A stretch of DNA of 64,000 nt from Paratissierella sp033809995 (lineage in GTDB: Bacteria > Bacillota > Clostridia > Tissierellales > Tissierellaceae): assembly GCA_033809995.1 (NCBI GenBank), contig JAPXKQ010000002.1, positions 1 to 64,000 of the forward strand. The letters run 5' to 3'. Both the position numbers and the translations under genes were made by a program. Positions within the stretch are counted from its first letter, which is position 1. Each line of letters opens with the position of its first letter. Of the stretch, positions 31,838 through 42,214 are shown one piece after another. A model generated the notes under the pieces. It did not search any database. It saw only the letters and a list, made by a program, of their open reading frames with translations, and was not told the origin of the DNA.

Positions 31838-33985
31838 TTGCAAACACCTAGCAAATCAACAAAGAATAGACTTCGTTTTGTCTTAGGTGCAATTATATTT
31901 ATAGCTTTACTCTTAACAGCAAGATTAGTACAAATACAGATATTTAAAAGTGAAGAGTTAAAAAAAGGTGCACTTGAGCAATGGACAAAAGCAATAGATA
32001 TCAAACCCCAAAGGGGAATAATATACGATAGAAAAGGGAAAAAGCTAGCTGTTAGTGTAACTGCCTATACAGTATGGGCAACTCCTGCAGAGATAAATAA
32101 TCCTAAAGATGTAGCAAAAGAAATTTCAAAAATATTGAATTTAGATGAAGAAATAGTATATCAAAAACTTACCAAAAATGTAAGTGTTGAAAAAATAAAA
32201 CAATGGATTACAAGGGAAGAAGCTACTGAGATAAGAAAGCTTGGGATTAGAGGCATTACAGTTATAGATGATAATAAAAGATATTACCCATATGGTAATT
32301 TTGCCGCCTATATCCTAGGATTTACTGATATAGACAACAATGGTCTTTATGGAGTAGAAAAGACTTTTAATAAATATTTAACTGGAGTTCCAGGAAAATG
32401 GGTTAAAACAACAGATGCTGGTAATAGGCAACTGCCCTATGATGGCGAAAAAATTTATGATGCAACTGATGGTTTATCGATTGTTTTAACCATTGATGAA
32501 ATCATACAGCACTTTGCAGAAAAAGCAGCATACCAAGCCTTATTAGAACATAAGGCTAAAAATGTTTCTATAATAGTTATGGACCCATCTACTGGTGATA
32601 TATTGGCATTAGCCAATAAAAATGATTATGATCCTAATAATCCTAGGGAGCCGCTTGATGAAAGACAGAAGGCTGAATGGGATAATTTAAGTCAAGAAGA
32701 ATTACAAAATAAATGGTTTGAAATGTGGAGAAATTTTGCTATAAATGATATATATGAACCAGGATCTACTTTTAAAATAGTAACTGCAGCTGCAGCATTA
32801 GAACAGCATCCAGATATTTTAAATGCTCATTATTATTGTAATGGTTCAGTAAGGGATATAAAAGGCGTTGTACTAAATTGTACAGCTAAACACGGATCTC
32901 AAACTTTTTCAGAAGCAGTTCACAATTCATGTAACGTGGCTTTTGTAAATATTGGTAGACAATTAGGAAAAGAAAACATGTTAAAATTTATCAAAGCCTT
33001 TGGCTTTGGAGAGACTAGTGGTATAGATCTTACAGGAGAACAAAAAGGAATAATACCCTCAGGAGTAGATGCAATAAAAGAGGTTAATCTTGCCACCATG
33101 TCCTATGGCCATGGAATAGCTATTACTCCTATTCAAATGATAGATGCACTTGCAACAATAGCAAATGGTGGAAATTTAATGAAACCTAGAATAGTTAAAG
33201 AAGTAATAGATAATGAAGGTAATGTTATTCAAACTTTTGAACCAGAAGTTAGACGAAAGGTATTATCAGATCAAACTTCCAAGACTATGCTAGAGATACT
33301 TAAAGGAGTTATCGAAGAAGGAACAGGAGTAAGGGCTTATATTCCAGGATACAGAGTTGGTGGCAAAACCGGAACAGCAAAAAAAATCATAGATGGTAAA
33401 TATGTTCCAGGCAAATACATTGCATCCTTTGCAGCAGTAGCACCTGTAGATGATCCTAAGATTGCAGTTCTTGTAATAGTTGATGAACCAAGCGGAGTAT
33501 ATTATGGAGGAACAGTAGCTGGTCCTATCACTAAATCAGTTCTAGAGGATACACTAAATTATCTTGAAGTTCCACCAATTTACAATGAAAAAGAACAAGA
33601 AAAAATAGAAAAAAAGATAGTTGTGCCCGATGTTAGAAATAAACCAATTGGTGAAGGTGGAAAACAGTTAGCTGATTTAGGGTTAAGATATATAACTGAA
33701 TATCAAGAAATTACTACAGAATCAGTAATTTTAGACCAATTTCCATTACCAGGGGTAGAGGTAATTAAAGGCTCAATTATAGATTTATACTTAAATAAAA
33801 AACCTGATGCAGTTAAGATAATGCCAGACCTTTTAGGTAAAACCAATGAAGAGGTTATTAAGATTTTGGATGATTTAAACATCCAATACAATTTAAAAGG
33901 AATTGGTAGGGCTATCAAACAGGAACCAGAGGCTGGAACAGAAATAAAGGCAGATGAAAATATAACTGTGGAATTTTCAAATTAG
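31838..33985 (+). CDS. spoVD: Class B PBP with PASTA domains (SpoVD/FtsI type)
   Basis: A 715-residue monofunctional transpeptidase. One N-terminal membrane helix, a dimerisation domain with QRGIIYDRKGKKLAVS, then the transpeptidase with the catalytic Ser in EPGSTFKIVT, the SxN motif in HNSCNVAF and KTGT in VGGKTGTAKK. Two PASTA repeats end the protein (PDVRNKPIGEGGKQL and PDLLGKTNEEVIKIL). In Bacillus spoVD and pbpB are separate; here this gene is the only class B PBP in the cluster, so it may serve vegetative division, cortex synthesis or both. TTG start after AGGGGGG. Confidence 0.92.
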   Translation: MQTPSKSTKNRLRFVLGAIIFIALLLTARLVQIQIFKSEELKKGALEQWTKAIDIKPQRGIIYDRKGKKLAVSVTAYTVWATPAEINNPKDVAKEISKILNLDEEIVYQKLTKNVSVEKIKQWITREEATEIRKLGIRGITVIDDNKRYYPYGNFAAYILGFTDIDNNGLYGVEKTFNKYLTGVPGKWVKTTDAGNRQLPYDGEKIYDATDGLSIVLTIDEIIQHFAEKAAYQALLEHKAKNVSIIVMDPSTGDILALANKNDYDPNNPREPLDERQKAEWDNLSQEELQNKWFEMWRNFAINDIYEPGSTFKIVTAAAALEQHPDILNAHYYCNGSVRDIKGVVLNCTAKHGSQTFSEAVHNSCNVAFVNIGRQLGKENMLKFIKAFGFGETSGIDLTGEQKGIIPSGVDAIKEVNLATMSYGHGIAITPIQMIDALATIANGGNLMKPRIVKEVIDNEGNVIQTFEPEVRRKVLSDQTSKTMLEILKGVIEEGTGVRAYIPGYRVGGKTGTAKKIIDGKYVPGKYIASFAAVAPVDDPKIAVLVIVDEPSGVYYGGTVAGPITKSVLEDTLNYLEVPPIYNEKEQEKIEKKIVVPDVRNKPIGEGGKQLADLGLRYITEYQEITTESVILDQFPLPGVEVIKGSIIDLYLNKKPDAVKIMPDLLGKTNEEVIKILDDLNIQYNLKGIGRAIKQEPEAGTEIKADENITVEFSN

Positions 33986-33989
33986 AACG

Positions 33990-34017
33990 AAGGCAGCTTA
34001 ATCAAGTTGCCTTTTAA
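33990..34017 (+). terminator. Hairpin with T-tract between spoVD and murE
   Basis: AAGGCAGCTT (33990-33999) pairs with AAGTTGCCTT (34004-34013) with one G-T pair and a four-base loop, then TTAATTAAC. It could partly terminate spoVD transcription inside the cluster. Confidence 0.6.
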
Positions 34018-34037
34018 TTAACTTTAGGAGGTAGATT

Positions 34038-35492
34038 ATGCAACTAAGAGATATTCTTGGGAACTACTTTACTAAAGAAAAAATAGGAAATTTAAGTCTA
34101 GAGATAACAGATATAAATCACGATTCTCGTAAGGTCTTTAAAGACAATTTATTTGTAGCGATTAGAGGGTTTAATTTTAATGGACATGATTTTATAGATG
34201 AAGCTATTGACAATGGAGCTATATGTATTGTATATATGGATGATATAAAAATTAAAAATGGGATTACTTATATAAGAGTGGAAAATACAACAGATGCTCT
34301 AGGGTTCCTATCTACTAATTTTTACAATAATCCATGTAAGAAGATAAATATGATAGGTATTACTGGAACAAATGGCAAGACATCTACATCTTATTATATT
34401 AAAAGCATATTGAATGCAGTCAAAATAAAAACTGGTATTATTGGTACAACAGGGATTATAATAGAAGACGAAATTATTGAAATTGACAACACTACACCTG
34501 ATATTTTAATTTTAAATAGAAATCTTAACAATATGTTAAACAATGGTATAGATACTTGTATAATGGAAGTATCGTCACATTCTTTAGCCTTAAATAGGGT
34601 AGATTATTTGGATTATGATATTGGTATCTTTACCAATCTGACAAAAGATCATTTAGATTATCATAAAGATATGGAATCGTATTTCAAAGCCAAATTAAAA
34701 TTATTTTATAAAACAAATAGGTTTAATATTATTAATTTGGATGATAATTATGGTAAGCGTATTATTGAAAAGGTAGGCAACAGGGTAAAACTACTTACTT
34801 ACGGAATTGATAATAAAGCAGATGTATACGCAACTGAGATTAGATACTCTATAGATAAGGTGGAATTTGTTTTAAATTATGATAATAAGAGTATAAATAT
34901 TAAGATGAATACACCTGGGAAATTTACTGTATATAATGCCTTAGCATCTGCATCTTGTGCTATAGCATTGGGATTGGATTTTAATGCTATAAATGTAGGT
35001 TTAGAGAAAATCAAAGGGGTTAAGGGAAGGTTTGAATTAGTACCAACAAATAAGGATTTCACAGTTATTATAGATTTTGCCCATACCCCAGATGGATTAG
35101 AAAATGTATTGAAAACTATTAGCGACTTCTATGACGGAAGAAAAGTTATAATCTTTGGAGCAGGTGGAAATAGAGATAGAACTAAACGACCTGAAATGGG
35201 TGAAGTAGTAGGAAAATATGGGGACTTTGCTATAATCACCTCTGACAATCCCAGATTTGAGGATCCAGAAATAATAATTAATGATATACTAGAAGGAATG
35301 AAAAATACTAATATTGAATATAAAGTAATTATAGATAGAAAAGAGGCAATAAAATATGCATTGTATAATGCAAGACCCAGGGATATAATATTATTATTTG
35401 GTAAAGGACATGAAACATATATTTTAATGAATGGAAAAGTCTATCCTTTTGATGAAAGAGAAATCGTCTTAGATTTCCTAAAGGATATTTAA
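34038..35492 (+). CDS. murE: UDP-MurNAc-tripeptide synthetase
   Basis: A 484-residue Mur ligase adding the third residue to UDP-MurNAc-L-Ala-D-Glu. ATP loop GITGTNGKTSTSYYI near residue 113, TNLTKDHLDYH, and the C-terminal VIFGAGGNRDRTKRPEMG and DNPRFEDP. The DNPR motif (Asp-Asn-Pro-Arg) is the diaminopimelate-selecting signature, so the product is predicted to be the meso-DAP peptide. AGGAGGT precedes the ATG. Next to mraY, without an intervening murF. Confidence 0.94.
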   Translation: MQLRDILGNYFTKEKIGNLSLEITDINHDSRKVFKDNLFVAIRGFNFNGHDFIDEAIDNGAICIVYMDDIKIKNGITYIRVENTTDALGFLSTNFYNNPCKKINMIGITGTNGKTSTSYYIKSILNAVKIKTGIIGTTGIIIEDEIIEIDNTTPDILILNRNLNNMLNNGIDTCIMEVSSHSLALNRVDYLDYDIGIFTNLTKDHLDYHKDMESYFKAKLKLFYKTNRFNIINLDDNYGKRIIEKVGNRVKLLTYGIDNKADVYATEIRYSIDKVEFVLNYDNKSINIKMNTPGKFTVYNALASASCAIALGLDFNAINVGLEKIKGVKGRFELVPTNKDFTVIIDFAHTPDGLENVLKTISDFYDGRKVIIFGAGGNRDRTKRPEMGEVVGKYGDFAIITSDNPRFEDPEIIINDILEGMKNTNIEYKVIIDRKEAIKYALYNARPRDIILLFGKGHETYILMNGKVYPFDEREIVLDFLKDI

Positions 35493-35515
35493 CAAACACG
35501 GGAGGAATACACAAC

Positions 35516-36484
35516 ATGATAGATTATTCACATATAATTAGAACTATAATAATTTCATTTATAATAAGTTTAATATTAGGACCCATTATTATTCCAATAT
35601 TAAAAAGATTAAAAGCAGGTCAAAGCATAAGGGAAGATGGACCACAATCTCATCTTTCAAAATCAGGAACCCCTACCATGGGTGGAATTATTTTTTTAAC
35701 AGCCTTACTAATAACAGTATTTTCATCTGGAATTGTAAATACTGACACAATTGTATTAGTTGCATCAACATTAGGTTTTGGATTAATTGGTTTTATAGAT
35801 GATTATATTAAAATAATAAAAAAGAGAAATTTAGGCTTAAGAGCATATCAAAAATTGCTTGGGCAAGTTATTTTGGCAATTATTTTAGCTGTGTATCAAT
35901 CAAATACTTCTGAAGTAGGTACAAAGGTGATTATACCATTTTTAAAAAGTCAATACTTAGATTTAGGGTTATTATATATACCATTTATAGTATTTGTTGT
36001 TGTTGGTACAGTAAATAGTGTTAATCTGACGGATGGCTTAGATGGTCTTGCATCAGGAGTATCTATTATAGTATTGTCATTTTTTAGTTTAATTGCATTA
36101 ACAAGCGGGGCTGACAGTATTTCAATATTTTCTGCTTCTTTAACAGGAGCTTGTTTGGGTTTTTTAATTCACAATGCATATCCTGCTAAGGTTTTTATGG
36201 GGGATACAGGTTCCCTTGCTCTAGGAGGTGCTATTTCAGCTATTGCCATATTGTTAAATATGACTCTCTTTTTACCTATAGTTGGAGGAATATTTTTCAT
36301 AGAAACTTTGTCTGTTATTATCCAAGTGGCATCCTTTAAAATGACAGGAAAAAGAGTCTTTTTAATGAGTCCGCTGCACCATCATTATGAACAAAAAGGG
36401 TGGAAGGAAACAAAAATAGTAGGAATATTTTGGTTAATTACTGCAGTACTTTGTTTAATTGGAGTTATAAGTCTTAATATATAG
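35516..36484 (+). CDS. mraY: Phospho-N-acetylmuramoyl-pentapeptide-transferase
   Basis: A 322-residue membrane enzyme with about ten helices, making lipid I from UDP-MurNAc-pentapeptide and undecaprenyl phosphate. Conserved segments are HLSKSGTPTMGGIIFL, the DDYIKIIKKRNLGL Asp pair near residue 100, NLTDGLDGLASG, and PLHHHYEQKGWKE at the end. GGGAGGAA precedes the ATG. Confidence 0.95.
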   Translation: MIDYSHIIRTIIISFIISLILGPIIIPILKRLKAGQSIREDGPQSHLSKSGTPTMGGIIFLTALLITVFSSGIVNTDTIVLVASTLGFGLIGFIDDYIKIIKKRNLGLRAYQKLLGQVILAIILAVYQSNTSEVGTKVIIPFLKSQYLDLGLLYIPFIVFVVVGTVNSVNLTDGLDGLASGVSIIVLSFFSLIALTSGADSISIFSASLTGACLGFLIHNAYPAKVFMGDTGSLALGGAISAIAILLNMTLFLPIVGGIFFIETLSVIIQVASFKMTGKRVFLMSPLHHHYEQKGWKETKIVGIFWLITAVLCLIGVISLNI

Positions 36485-36501
36485 CGAGGAAAGGTGTCCA
36501 T

Positions 36502-37860
36502 ATGGATTTAAAAAATAAAAATGTCCTGGTCCTAGGACTTGGGATTTCAGGATTATCAATTATTAAAGCTTTACATAAATTAGGTGCTAATATTATTATT
36601 AGTGATACAAAAAGCGAAAAGGAATTAAACAATCTATTACAACAAATAAAAGATATATCAATGGAATATCACTTAGGTACTGATGATTTTAACTTAGATG
36701 GGATAGATTTAATCATTAAAAGTCCTGGTATACCTCCACATGCAAATTTGGTTAAAAAGGCAGTTAATGAAAATATAGAAATTATTACTGATATCGAATT
36801 AGCATATAGAATTTCGCCTACAGAAAATTTAATTTCAATAACAGGAACAAATGGAAAGACCACTACAACTACATTGACTGGTGAAATCTTTAAACATGCA
36901 AATTACAATACTTATGTAGTTGGAAACATTGGTGTAGGAATACTTGACAAGATTGTGGATGCAGATAAAAATGATGTTTTCGTAATTGAAGCTAGTAGTT
37001 TTCAATTAGAACACATTAAATACTTTAAACCTAAGGTTAGTCTTATACTAAACATTACACCTGATCATATTGATTGGCATGGGTCTTATGAAAACTACAG
37101 GTGCACAAAGCTAAAAGCAATTAGAAATCTTGATTATAATGATTATGCAATAATCAATTACGATGATGAATATCTAAAAGGGGTAGTAGATGATATAAAA
37201 TCAAATGTAATCTTATTTAGTGTAAAACAGCCATTAGAAAAGGGAATTTATATAGAAAATGAAAATATAATTATTAATAATGGTATAGATAAAAAAATAC
37301 TTATGTCAATTAAAGACATTAAATTAATTGGTAAACACAATCTTGAAAATGTTTTGGGCGGTATAGGAATAGGATTAGCTATGGGAATAAATACTGATGT
37401 TATAAAGGATGTATTATCCTCGTTTAAGGGAGTAGAGCATAGAATAGAATTTGTAACGAGTATAAATGGTAGAAAGTTTTATAATGACTCAAAAGGAACA
37501 AACCCAGACGCTAGTATAAAGGCTATAGAAGCATTAGAAAAATCAATTATATTAATAGCAGGAGGTTATGATAAAGGTACCTCTTTTGATGAGTTTATAA
37601 AGGCATGCAAAGGAAAAGTAAAAGTTTTGATATTACTTGGTCAAACAAAGTACAAAATTAAAGAAGTTGCATTAAAATACGATATAGATAATGTATATAT
37701 GGTTGAAAATATGAAGGATGCAGTAGTTTTAAGTAACAAACTCAGTGCAGAAGGAGATAATATTTTGCTATCTCCTGCATGTGCTAGCTGGGGTATGTAT
37801 AAAAACTTTGAGGAAAGAGGCAATGATTTTAAAACTTATGTATACCAATTAATGGAGTGA
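36502..37860 (+). CDS. murD: UDP-MurNAc-alanine--D-glutamate ligase
   Basis: A 452-residue Mur ligase. Rossmann-like N-terminus VLVLGLGISGLSIIKAL, the ATP loop ITGTNGKTTTTTLTGEI near residue 115, ASSFQLEHI, ILNITPDHIDWHGS, and FYNDSKGTNPDASIKAIEAL in the C-terminal part. It ends with the usual SPACASWGMYKNFEERG. Two to five bases separate it from ftsW. GAGGAAAGG precedes the ATG. Confidence 0.95.
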   Translation: MDLKNKNVLVLGLGISGLSIIKALHKLGANIIISDTKSEKELNNLLQQIKDISMEYHLGTDDFNLDGIDLIIKSPGIPPHANLVKKAVNENIEIITDIELAYRISPTENLISITGTNGKTTTTTLTGEIFKHANYNTYVVGNIGVGILDKIVDADKNDVFVIEASSFQLEHIKYFKPKVSLILNITPDHIDWHGSYENYRCTKLKAIRNLDYNDYAIINYDDEYLKGVVDDIKSNVILFSVKQPLEKGIYIENENIIINNGIDKKILMSIKDIKLIGKHNLENVLGGIGIGLAMGINTDVIKDVLSSFKGVEHRIEFVTSINGRKFYNDSKGTNPDASIKAIEALEKSIILIAGGYDKGTSFDEFIKACKGKVKVLILLGQTKYKIKEVALKYDIDNVYMVENMKDAVVLSNKLSAEGDNILLSPACASWGMYKNFEERGNDFKTYVYQLME

Positions 37861-37864
37861 TTTT

Positions 37865-38989
37865 ATGCAGAAAAGCAAAAAAAATAAAAAAGGTTCAGCA
37901 GATTTTTTATTATTAATAGCCGTCATAACTTTAGTTTTTATCGGAGTTATTATGGTATTTAGTTCTAGCTGGCCAGAAGCCATGGTAGAGAAGGATAATG
38001 GATATTTTTTTCTTAAAAAACAACTTATATCATCTATAATTGGATTTATTGCAATGGTATTTTTTATGAATTTTGACTATAGGAGATTTAAAAAACTAGC
38101 CTTACCCATATATATATTATCACTATTATCGGGACTTTTGATTTTTACACCTTTAGGAAGTACAAGAAAAGGTGCTAGAAGATGGATAAATTTAGGTTTT
38201 ACCACATTCATGCCATCAGATGCTATCAAGGTAGGGTCAATAATATTTTTTGCAGCATTTTTAGCAAATAAAAAAGATAAAATTGCATCAATTAAAGAAG
38301 GTGCAATTCCTGCTTTATTTTATATTGGTCTATCTTGTGGTCTAATATATATGCAAAAAGACTTAGGTACTACTGTAACATTGGCTGCTACCATGATGGG
38401 GATGTTTTTTGTAGCAGGTATGAAACTTGGACTTATTTTTGTATTTGGTGCTGGTGCAGCAGCCTTATTGTATCTATCTAGTACAGGAGAAGATAATCAA
38501 TTTAGAGCAAGTAGATGGACTTCATTTCTTGACCCATTTAAGGATAAATTAAATACAGGATGGCAAGCTGTACAATCACTATATGCTTTAGGTTCAGGTG
38601 GTTTATTTGGTTTAGGATTAGGAAAGAGTAGACAGAAGTTTTTCTACATACCAGAAGCATATAATGATTTTATTTTTTCTATTATTGGTGAAGAACTAGG
38701 GTTAATAGGCACTTTGATGGTTTTAATTCTATTTCTTATTGTTATTTGGAGGGGAATACTTATAGCCCTTAAGACAGACGACTTATTTGGATGCTATTTG
38801 GCATCTGGAATAGTTGCGCTTATTGCAGTTCAGTCCCTAATAAATATTGCAGTTGTAACATCATCAATACCAACTACGGGGATTACATTACCTTTTATAA
38901 GTTATGGAGGAACGTCGCTTTTATTCTATATGTCTTCTGTAGGAATTTTATTAAACATTTCTAGATATGCAAAATTAGATAGGAGTTGA
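37865..38989 (+). CDS. ftsW: SEDS peptidoglycan polymerase FtsW/SpoVE
   Basis: A 374-residue membrane protein with ten helices that polymerises lipid II with its cognate class B PBP. Family markers: FSSSWPEAMV near the start, YRRFKKLALPIY, KDLGTTVTLAATMMGMFFVAG, and the C-terminal IPTTGITLPFISYGGTS. The position between murD and murG corresponds to spoVE of Bacillus. Its partner is probably the SpoVD-type PBP at 31838. Confidence 0.93.
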   Translation: MQKSKKNKKGSADFLLLIAVITLVFIGVIMVFSSSWPEAMVEKDNGYFFLKKQLISSIIGFIAMVFFMNFDYRRFKKLALPIYILSLLSGLLIFTPLGSTRKGARRWINLGFTTFMPSDAIKVGSIIFFAAFLANKKDKIASIKEGAIPALFYIGLSCGLIYMQKDLGTTVTLAATMMGMFFVAGMKLGLIFVFGAGAAALLYLSSTGEDNQFRASRWTSFLDPFKDKLNTGWQAVQSLYALGSGGLFGLGLGKSRQKFFYIPEAYNDFIFSIIGEELGLIGTLMVLILFLIVIWRGILIALKTDDLFGCYLASGIVALIAVQSLINIAVVTSSIPTTGITLPFISYGGTSLLFYMSSVGILLNISRYAKLDRS

Positions 38990-38991
38990 GG

Positions 38992-40104
38992 ATGTTGAAA
39001 TTTTTAATTACTGGTGGAGGTACAGGTGGACATATATACCCGGCATTAGCTATAGCAAGTGAAATAAAGCAGACATACAAGGATTCAAAGATATTATATA
39101 TAGGAACAAAAAATGGACTGGAATTTGAGCTAGTTCCAAAGGCGGGTTTTGAGTTTAAGACAATTAGAGTTAAAGGTTTGCCAAGAAAATTAAATAAAGA
39201 TTCGCTAATAGCACTTAGGGAGTTATTCTATGGATTAAAAGAATCTAAAAAGATTATTAAAGATTTCAAACCAGATATAGTCATTGGAACAGGTGGATAT
39301 GTATCAGGACCAATTGCTTATATAGCATCAAAAAACAAAATACCTACAATAATACATGAACAAAATGCATTTCCAGGTATAACAAACAAAATTCTTTCAA
39401 GATATGTAGATAAGGTACTAGTAACATTTGATGAATCGAAAAAGTACTTTAAATATCCCGAGAAAGTTGTAAACGTAGGGAATCCGATTAGAAAAGAAAT
39501 ACTGGAAGTAAATAAAGATGAAGCCTATAAAAAACTTGGAATAAAAAGAGATATCCCCTTTATCCTTTCATTTGGTGGTAGTGGGGGACAGAAAAAGTTA
39601 AATGATTGTATTTTTGATATTATAAAAGACTATAATCAAAATGATAATTTTCAATTATTACATGTTACAGGCACTAAATTTTATGATAGCTTTATAAGTA
39701 AATTAAAAGAAGAAAATATTAAATTAAATAGTAATTTGAAGATACTTCCATATTTTTATGATATGCCAGAAGCTCTAAATATAGCAAGCATAGTTATTGC
39801 AAGTTCTGGTGCAATAACTTTAGCAGAAATATCTGCGGTTGGAGTGCCAAGTATTTTAATTCCTAAAGCTTATACTGCTGAAAATCATCAGGAATACAAT
39901 GCAAGGGCATTTGAAAAACAAGGAGCAAGTATAGTGATATTAGAAAAGGATCTAAATGGTGATTATTTAAAGTCTAATTTGGAATCATTATTGAATAATA
40001 AAGATAAATTAAGAGAAATGTCGAAAAACAGTAAATGCCTTGGGAAAATAGATTCTACAAAGCTTATTATAGACGAAATAGATAAAATCATTAAAAATAA
40101 GTAA
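38992..40104 (+). CDS. murG: UDP-GlcNAc:lipid I GlcNAc transferase
   Basis: A 370-residue GT28 enzyme that makes lipid II at the inner membrane face. Gly-rich ITGGGTGGHIYPALAIA at the N-terminus, GTGGYVSGPIAY, HEQNAFPGITNKILS, FGGSGGQKKLND and the acceptor loop SSGAITLAEISAVGVPSILIP. A TTG at 38986 would overlap ftsW, but AGGAG at 38981-38985 fits ATG 38992 best. Confidence 0.95.
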   Translation: MLKFLITGGGTGGHIYPALAIASEIKQTYKDSKILYIGTKNGLEFELVPKAGFEFKTIRVKGLPRKLNKDSLIALRELFYGLKESKKIIKDFKPDIVIGTGGYVSGPIAYIASKNKIPTIIHEQNAFPGITNKILSRYVDKVLVTFDESKKYFKYPEKVVNVGNPIRKEILEVNKDEAYKKLGIKRDIPFILSFGGSGGQKKLNDCIFDIIKDYNQNDNFQLLHVTGTKFYDSFISKLKEENIKLNSNLKILPYFYDMPEALNIASIVIASSGAITLAEISAVGVPSILIPKAYTAENHQEYNARAFEKQGASIVILEKDLNGDYLKSNLESLLNNKDKLREMSKNSKCLGKIDSTKLIIDEIDKIIKNK

Positions 40105-40116
40105 CCCCATTTCATT

Positions 40117-40150
40117 CATTGCATAGTATAAACATATAGTGCAATGGAGG
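40117..40150 (+). promoter_or_regulatory. Hairpin next to the murA ribosome site
   Basis: CATTGCA (40117-40123) pairs with TGCAATG (40140-40146), and CCC just upstream can pair with GGG at 40152-40154. The GGAGG of the murA ribosome site then lies in or beside the stem. Could modulate translation of murA. Confidence 0.35.
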
Positions 40151-40157
40151 TGGGTTA

Positions 40158-41408
40158 ATGGATAAATATATTATCAATGGAGGTTATAAGCTTGAAGGCG
40201 AGATTAACATTCCAGGCGCTAAAAATTCTGTTCTTCCCATATTAGCTGCTTCAGTTCTAACTGGTAAAACTAGTATAATTTCTAATATTCCAAATCTAAA
40301 AGATGTTGATATAATGGTTAAATTATTATCCCATCTAGGTGCAAGAGTTTGTTTTGAAGATAACATTATTACTGTGGATTCTAGTGGAATAAATAAGATG
40401 TATCTTCCAGAAGAACTAGTTAGAGAAATGAGATCGTCTATAATATTAATGGGTGCTATGTTAGCAAGATTTGGAGAGGTTAGAATCAGTTACCCGGGGG
40501 GATGTGAGATAGGCCCTAGACCTATTGATTTACACCTAAAATTTCTTAGACAAATGGGAGCTGAAATAGAAGAGGCACATGGTTTTTTGGATTGTAAAAC
40601 AACTGGGTTAAAAGGATGCGATATACAATTGGATTACCCATCAGTGGGTGCTACTGAAAATATTATTTTAGCTGCAGTAACGGCTGATGGTGTTACAACA
40701 ATAAGAAATGCTGCGAGGGAGCCAGAAATTATTGACTTGCAAAACTATTTAAATAAAGCAGGAGCAAAGATAACAGGTGCAGGCTCTAGTGTCATTTCCG
40801 TCGAAGGTACCAAAAGTTTGAATAGCTGTAGTCATCAAATCATACCAGATAGAATTGTTACTGGGACATATATGGTTGCTGCTGCAATGACAAAAGGGGA
40901 AGTCATTCTAAAAAATATAGTTACAGAGCATATACAAAGTATAATTGCAAAGCTAAAAGAGACTGGTGCCATTATCTATTATAATGGGAATTCATTAAAA
41001 GTAATTGGTCCAAATAGACTAAATTCATTAGAAATGTTACAAACACTTCCATATCCAGGATTTCCTACTGATATGCAAGCACAGATGATGACTCTATTAA
41101 CAATAGCTAATGGAACAAGTATTGTTAATGAAACTGTATTTGAAAATAGATTTAAACATTCGGAAGAATTAATTAAAATGGGAGCAAAAATAAAGACATT
41201 TGGTAATGTTGCTGTTATAAAGGGAGTCAAGACATTGACCGGAGCAAAAGTTTTTGCAAAGGACTTAAGGGGTGGTGCTGCTTTAGTACTAGCTGGCCTA
41301 ATTGCCCAAGGCACGACAGAAGTTAATAATATTTTTCATGTCAATAGAGGGTATGAGAATATGTATTTAAATCTAAAGGATCTTGGTGCAAAAATTGAGA
41401 TAGACTAA
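40158..41408 (+). CDS. murA: UDP-N-acetylglucosamine 1-carboxyvinyltransferase
   Basis: A 416-residue enzyme for the first committed step of peptidoglycan synthesis, adding enolpyruvate to UDP-GlcNAc. GGYKLEGEINIPGAKNSVLPI at the N-terminus. The active-site Cys is residue 116 in YPGGCEIGPRPIDLHL, so fosfomycin sensitivity is expected from this residue alone. YPGFPTDMQAQM and VFENRFKHSEEL follow. It takes the place that murB has in the Bacillus cluster. Confidence 0.95.
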   Translation: MDKYIINGGYKLEGEINIPGAKNSVLPILAASVLTGKTSIISNIPNLKDVDIMVKLLSHLGARVCFEDNIITVDSSGINKMYLPEELVREMRSSIILMGAMLARFGEVRISYPGGCEIGPRPIDLHLKFLRQMGAEIEEAHGFLDCKTTGLKGCDIQLDYPSVGATENIILAAVTADGVTTIRNAAREPEIIDLQNYLNKAGAKITGAGSSVISVEGTKSLNSCSHQIIPDRIVTGTYMVAAAMTKGEVILKNIVTEHIQSIIAKLKETGAIIYYNGNSLKVIGPNRLNSLEMLQTLPYPGFPTDMQAQMMTLLTIANGTSIVNETVFENRFKHSEELIKMGAKIKTFGNVAVIKGVKTLTGAKVFAKDLRGGAALVLAGLIAQGTTEVNNIFHVNRGYENMYLNLKDLGAKIEID

Positions 41409-41454
41409 GCAGCTTTTGCTGCTAGGAAAATGTTGGACAACTATTGAGGTGAAG

Positions 41455-42204
41455 ATGATGAAGAAGACCACTAGGGTTGAAAGAAAGAGAAGAAGAAAAA
41501 GGATATTTTTCAATTTTATTTTACTTATTTTGTTAACTACGATTTTTGTTACATTTGCTTTAAAATCAGATTTATTTAATATAAGTGTGATAAACATAGA
41601 GGGGAATGAGAAATTATCAAAAAATATCATAGAGAGTGCCTCGGGAATAGCATTGGGAGAGAACATCTTCAAAATAAAATTACGAAATGGTGAAAAAGAT
41701 ATTAAAAAATTATCCTATACTAAAGATGTTAATATAAAGAGAAAGTTTCCAAGTACTATCAATATAAATATTACAGAGCGGAAAGAAGTTGTACAATTAA
41801 AAAATATTTCTAGCTATGTATTAGTAGATATGGAAGGTTATGTACTAGATTTTAAAGATAAAAGGGAAGAAAATCTACCAGTCTTAAATGGTTTTAATAT
41901 AAATGTTTTACCTAGTGAGAATATCTTTGATACAGAGTATGGTAATGAACTTAAGGATTTAATAAATGATGAAGGAAATATTGAAATATTAAAGAATTTT
42001 AGTGAAATAAACTTTGAATCATATGATAATATTAATATTATCTTAAATAATGGTATTGTTGTTGCCTTTGGACCTTTGGTTGATGTAAAATATAAGTTAA
42101 GATATCTTAATGAGATATTAAAAGATATTGAAAAAAAACAAATATCAGTTAAAATGATAATAATGAATAAAGGAGAGAAACCAATTATAGTAACTAATAA
42201 TTAA
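41455..42204 (+). CDS. divIB: Cell division protein DivIB/FtsQ
   Basis: About 249 residues: a very basic cytosolic start, one membrane helix (FFNFILLILLTTIFVTFAL), then an extracytoplasmic POTRA domain (ISVINIEGNEKLSKNIIES) and a beta domain. The frame reaches 41416, but TTGAGGTG at 41444-41451 supports ATG 41455. It is part of the FtsL-DivIB-DivIC subcomplex. Confidence 0.88.
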   Translation: MMKKTTRVERKRRRKRIFFNFILLILLTTIFVTFALKSDLFNISVINIEGNEKLSKNIIESASGIALGENIFKIKLRNGEKDIKKLSYTKDVNIKRKFPSTININITERKEVVQLKNISSYVLVDMEGYVLDFKDKREENLPVLNGFNINVLPSENIFDTEYGNELKDLINDEGNIEILKNFSEINFESYDNINIILNNGIVVAFGPLVDVKYKLRYLNEILKDIEKKQISVKMIIMNKGEKPIIVTNN

Positions 42205-42214
42205 GGGGGATAAA

